From Pseudomonas brenneri (GTDB taxonomy: Bacteria > Pseudomonadota > Gammaproteobacteria > Pseudomonadales > Pseudomonadaceae), in contig NZ_VFIL01000004.1 of assembly GCF_007858285.1 (NCBI RefSeq), positions 124,001-188,000 on the forward strand: a DNA stretch of 64,000 nucleotides, written 5' to 3'. The translations under genes were made by a program, and so were the position numbers. The notes under the pieces were generated by a model. It saw nothing but the letters and a program-made list of their open reading frames with translations, had not been told where the DNA came from and ran no database searches. Each line of letters begins with the position of its first letter. Position 1 is the stretch's first letter. Positions 62,290 to 64,000 of this stretch are shown piece by piece.

Positions 62290-63480
62290 TTACAGCGGAC
62301 GACCGATACCGTTGCAGACGTCGGTCTTGCCGATGCTCAGGGAGTTGCCGGCGGTCAGGAAGCTGCTGCGGATCGCGCTTTTCCAGGAGTCTGGCAGTGG
62401 CACGAAACGGTTGGCGCGGATGGCGTCATCGTTGTTGACGGTCTCGCCGTAGTGCTGGGCAAAGAAGTCACGCACCTGGTTGGACTGGTCGCCGTTGATA
62501 TAGCACTGGCTGAAGATCAGGTTGGTGAAGCCCAGGATCGGGTAGCCCGACGTTGGGTAAGGCACCACACCGGCTACGCCGCTTTTACCGAATACAGGTA
62601 CCCACTTGTCCGGGTTGGAGCGATCAGCCACGGCAGGTACCGACACGTCATCAATCGCAGCGGAAACGTTATCCGGCGCTGGCGATACACCTGCAGTGTT
62701 GCTGGCCACGTCCTTGCCAACGCGAGCGACCTTGGTAGCGTCGTCCAGGCCTTCCAGGGTAGTGGCGGCGTAGTCAGGGCTCATGTAGGTGATACGGCCT
62801 TCAGCGACCGTCGTATCGTTCAAGGCATTCATCACACCTTGGCTGCCGGCGGCAGAAACGGCACCGGCCGGCAGGCCACCGCTGTAACTGTTGGCAAAGG
62901 TGGTGGTAACGGCGAAGCTGCCGGTTTCAGCGCACTGGGCGTTGAGGAAGCGCGTGAACAGTTCGGTGGTGCCGCTGCTTTCGCTGCGGTAAACCACGGT
63001 GATTGCACCGCTACGGCCAGCGCCAGTGATCTGGCTCCAGTCAGTGAGACGACCCGAGAACACACCGCACAGCTCGTTGACGCTCAGGTCAACGGCGTTG
63101 GCACCGCTCTTGCGAAAAGGAATGGCAACCGAAGTGGCTACCGAAGGCACCTGGATCAGCTTGCCCCAGCCTGGTTGCTTGGCCGATGCGTAGGTCGACA
63201 ACTCAGTGGCATTGAGCTTGGAATCGCTGCCCGCCCAGTGCACGTTCTTGGTGGTCACGCCAGGTACGAGCTTGTCGTACTTGTTTTCCAGGAATGCCGC
63301 TTTGCCGTTGCCGCTGCCGACACCGATGTACGCGGCGAAACCGGCAGTCAGTACGCCGGGGGTCTGGTACAGCGGCTGTGGCAGGGTTGCGCCGCCGCCG
63401 TTGATATCAGCAAATGCTGCCTGGGCCGAGCACAGGGCCGCGAGGGTCATGGATGCCGCGAGAACATTGCGCTTAAACAT
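62290..63480 (-). CDS. DING-type periplasmic or secreted phosphate-binding protein
   Basis: A 396-residue PstS-superfamily protein. The signal peptide (to QAAFA, residue 24) is followed directly by the mature N-terminus DINGGGATLPQPLY, the defining DING signature. Phosphate-loop motifs seen include AGSDSKL, SESSGTTELFTRFLNA and VPSVATSVAIPF. DING proteins bind phosphate tightly and some are secreted by type II systems or act as phosphatases or esterases. The neighbouring GspF tail supports export by an Hxc-type system, as known for related P. aeruginosa proteins. AAAGGAGC precedes the ATG. A single CTGTCAT Pho-type half-site lies upstream (63613-63619). Confidence 0.92.
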   Translation of the reverse strand: MFKRNVLAASMTLAALCSAQAAFADINGGGATLPQPLYQTPGVLTAGFAAYIGVGSGNGKAAFLENKYDKLVPGVTTKNVHWAGSDSKLNATELSTYASAKQPGWGKLIQVPSVATSVAIPFRKSGANAVDLSVNELCGVFSGRLTDWSQITGAGRSGAITVVYRSESSGTTELFTRFLNAQCAETGSFAVTTTFANSYSGGLPAGAVSAAGSQGVMNALNDTTVAEGRITYMSPDYAATTLEGLDDATKVARVGKDVASNTAGVSPAPDNVSAAIDDVSVPAVADRSNPDKWVPVFGKSGVAGVVPYPTSGYPILGFTNLIFSQCYINGDQSNQVRDFFAQHYGETVNNDDAIRANRFVPLPDSWKSAIRSSFLTAGNSLSIGKTDVCNGIGRPL

Positions 63481-63931
63481 GAAGAAGCTCCTTTCGTCGT
63501 GTTCATACGTTGAGGTAGATGGCTCTTGCATGACGCCATGGCACTCGGTTCACACGCCTTGATCCAGAGGGCTTGCCGGGCGAGGCCATGGACACGAAGT
63601 TCGCAGTTTCCGATGACAGATGTAGGAAAAAACCTCGGGAGGAACAGCTTGATTTTTAAAAAGATTCTCGGGTGTTTTGGCAATGATTCTGGCTTTTAAC
63701 GGGCTGAGTGACAGCAAGGTTGCAGGGGTTGTTTCGAGGCGTGGGCTGGAAGGAACACCGGCTGTGTGCCGTGGGTTAAAAAATGACGAAATGAGGAACC
63801 CGAGGTTAGGTGATCCAAATGTAGGAGCTGGCTTGCCTGCGATACAGGCAACTCGGTTTTTCAGTCACACCCAGGTGATGCTATCGCAGGCAAGCCAGCT
63901 CCTACATTTGGGCAATGGTGTCAGTCGGATT
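63481..63931. other. Long non-coding gap between DING gene and GspF tail
   Basis: This 451-bp stretch holds the DING promoter region and a REP pair. CTGTCAT (minus strand, 63613-63619) and CTGTCAC (63708-63714) are single Pho-box half-sites; neither has a good second half at the expected 11-bp step. I see no convincing reading frame. Confidence 0.4.
63815..63911. repeat. REP pair with a 30-bp perfect stem
   Basis: Arms at 63815-63844 and 63882-63911 are perfect complements (core aggagctggcttgcctgcga), with a 37-bp centre. It lies just downstream of the GspF stop. Confidence 0.85.
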
Positions 63932-64000
63932 CAAGTGACCAGTTGGTTGATCTCGATGATCGGCAACAGCACCGCCATCACGATCACCAGCACCACCGCG
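63932..64000 (-). CDS. C-terminal end of a type II secretion GspF-like inner-membrane protein
   Basis: The last 22 codons of a gene that continues beyond the right edge: a hydrophobic segment followed by the PIIEINQLVT tail. Ending a final membrane span with P(I/L)-x-E-x-NQL is the hallmark of GspF-family C-termini. Next to a DING gene it is likely the F component of the Hxc system, which secretes phosphate-scavenging proteins. The partial length limits certainty. Confidence 0.7.

Noticed and set aside
62290..63480. Calling the phosphate-binding protein pstS
   Set aside because: The mature N-terminus is DINGGG, the DING hallmark, and no pstCAB genes follow.

Overview
The window looks like a chromosomal segment of a fluorescent-group Pseudomonas. 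It is GC-rich, most genes have good Shine-Dalgarno sites, and the gaps carry paired REP palindromes built on a (g)agc-ggcttgc-gcg core. Several genes are typical of this group: a DUF3077/DUF6124-type small protein, a DING phosphate-binding protein, a PdtAB-type two-partner secretion locus, and the tail of a type II secretion GspF. I see no rRNA, tRNA, CRISPR array, prophage or intact insertion sequence.

Layout. 1-1.75 kb: the end of an unidentified gene, a MddA-like membrane methyltransferase, and a DUF6124-type gene with a structured leader. 1.9-5.95 kb: an iron-starvation cell-surface signalling set (ECF sigma factor, FecR-like anti-sigma, TonB receptor with an STN domain) behind a Fur-box-like site. 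6.1-16.9 kb: a divergent carbohydrate or polyol catabolic locus. One arm has an FGGY kinase and a split transketolase; the other has an RbsABC-like importer, two SDR dehydrogenases, a SorC-family regulator and an extra transaldolase. 16.9-20.1 kb: a SotB-like exporter, a bile-acid-symporter-family protein and an AraC regulator. 20.1-24.0 kb: a LacI regulator diverging from an MFS importer-amidase operon, with two operators bracketing a recognisable promoter. 24.2-31.8 kb: an apparent thiazoline-to-cysteine locus (AtcC-like carbamoylase and AtcB-like hydrolase) downstream of a complete branched-chain-type ABC importer, with a divergent LysR gene.

32.5-42.6 kb: a long minus-strand operon resembling the Pseudomonas aeruginosa pdt region. 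It encodes PhdA, the outer-membrane TpsB transporter PdtB, an ExbB fused to periplasmic DUF2341 and LamG-like domains, ExbD, TonB, a porin, a coiled-coil protein, a YbjN-like protein, a PpiC isomerase and a LysR-like regulator. Its presumed cargo, a 4102-residue filamentous-haemagglutinin-type exoprotein, lies at 49.8-62.1 kb, followed upstream by a DING protein and the C-terminus of a GspF (probably the Hxc phosphate-starvation secretion system). Between pdtB/phdA and pdtA sits a block at 42.8-49.5 kb: an Lrp-type regulator diverging from an operon of a tyrosinase with a large unrecognised partner, a secreted CxxCH protein and another secreted protein. REP pairs flank this block on both sides, so it looks like an insertion into the pdt locus.

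The strongest candidates for undescribed biology are the tyrosinase operon, the dedicated TonB-ExbB(DUF2341-LamG)-ExbD machine encoded with a two-partner secretion system, and the polyol locus with a glycerol-kinase-like enzyme whose substrate pocket is altered.
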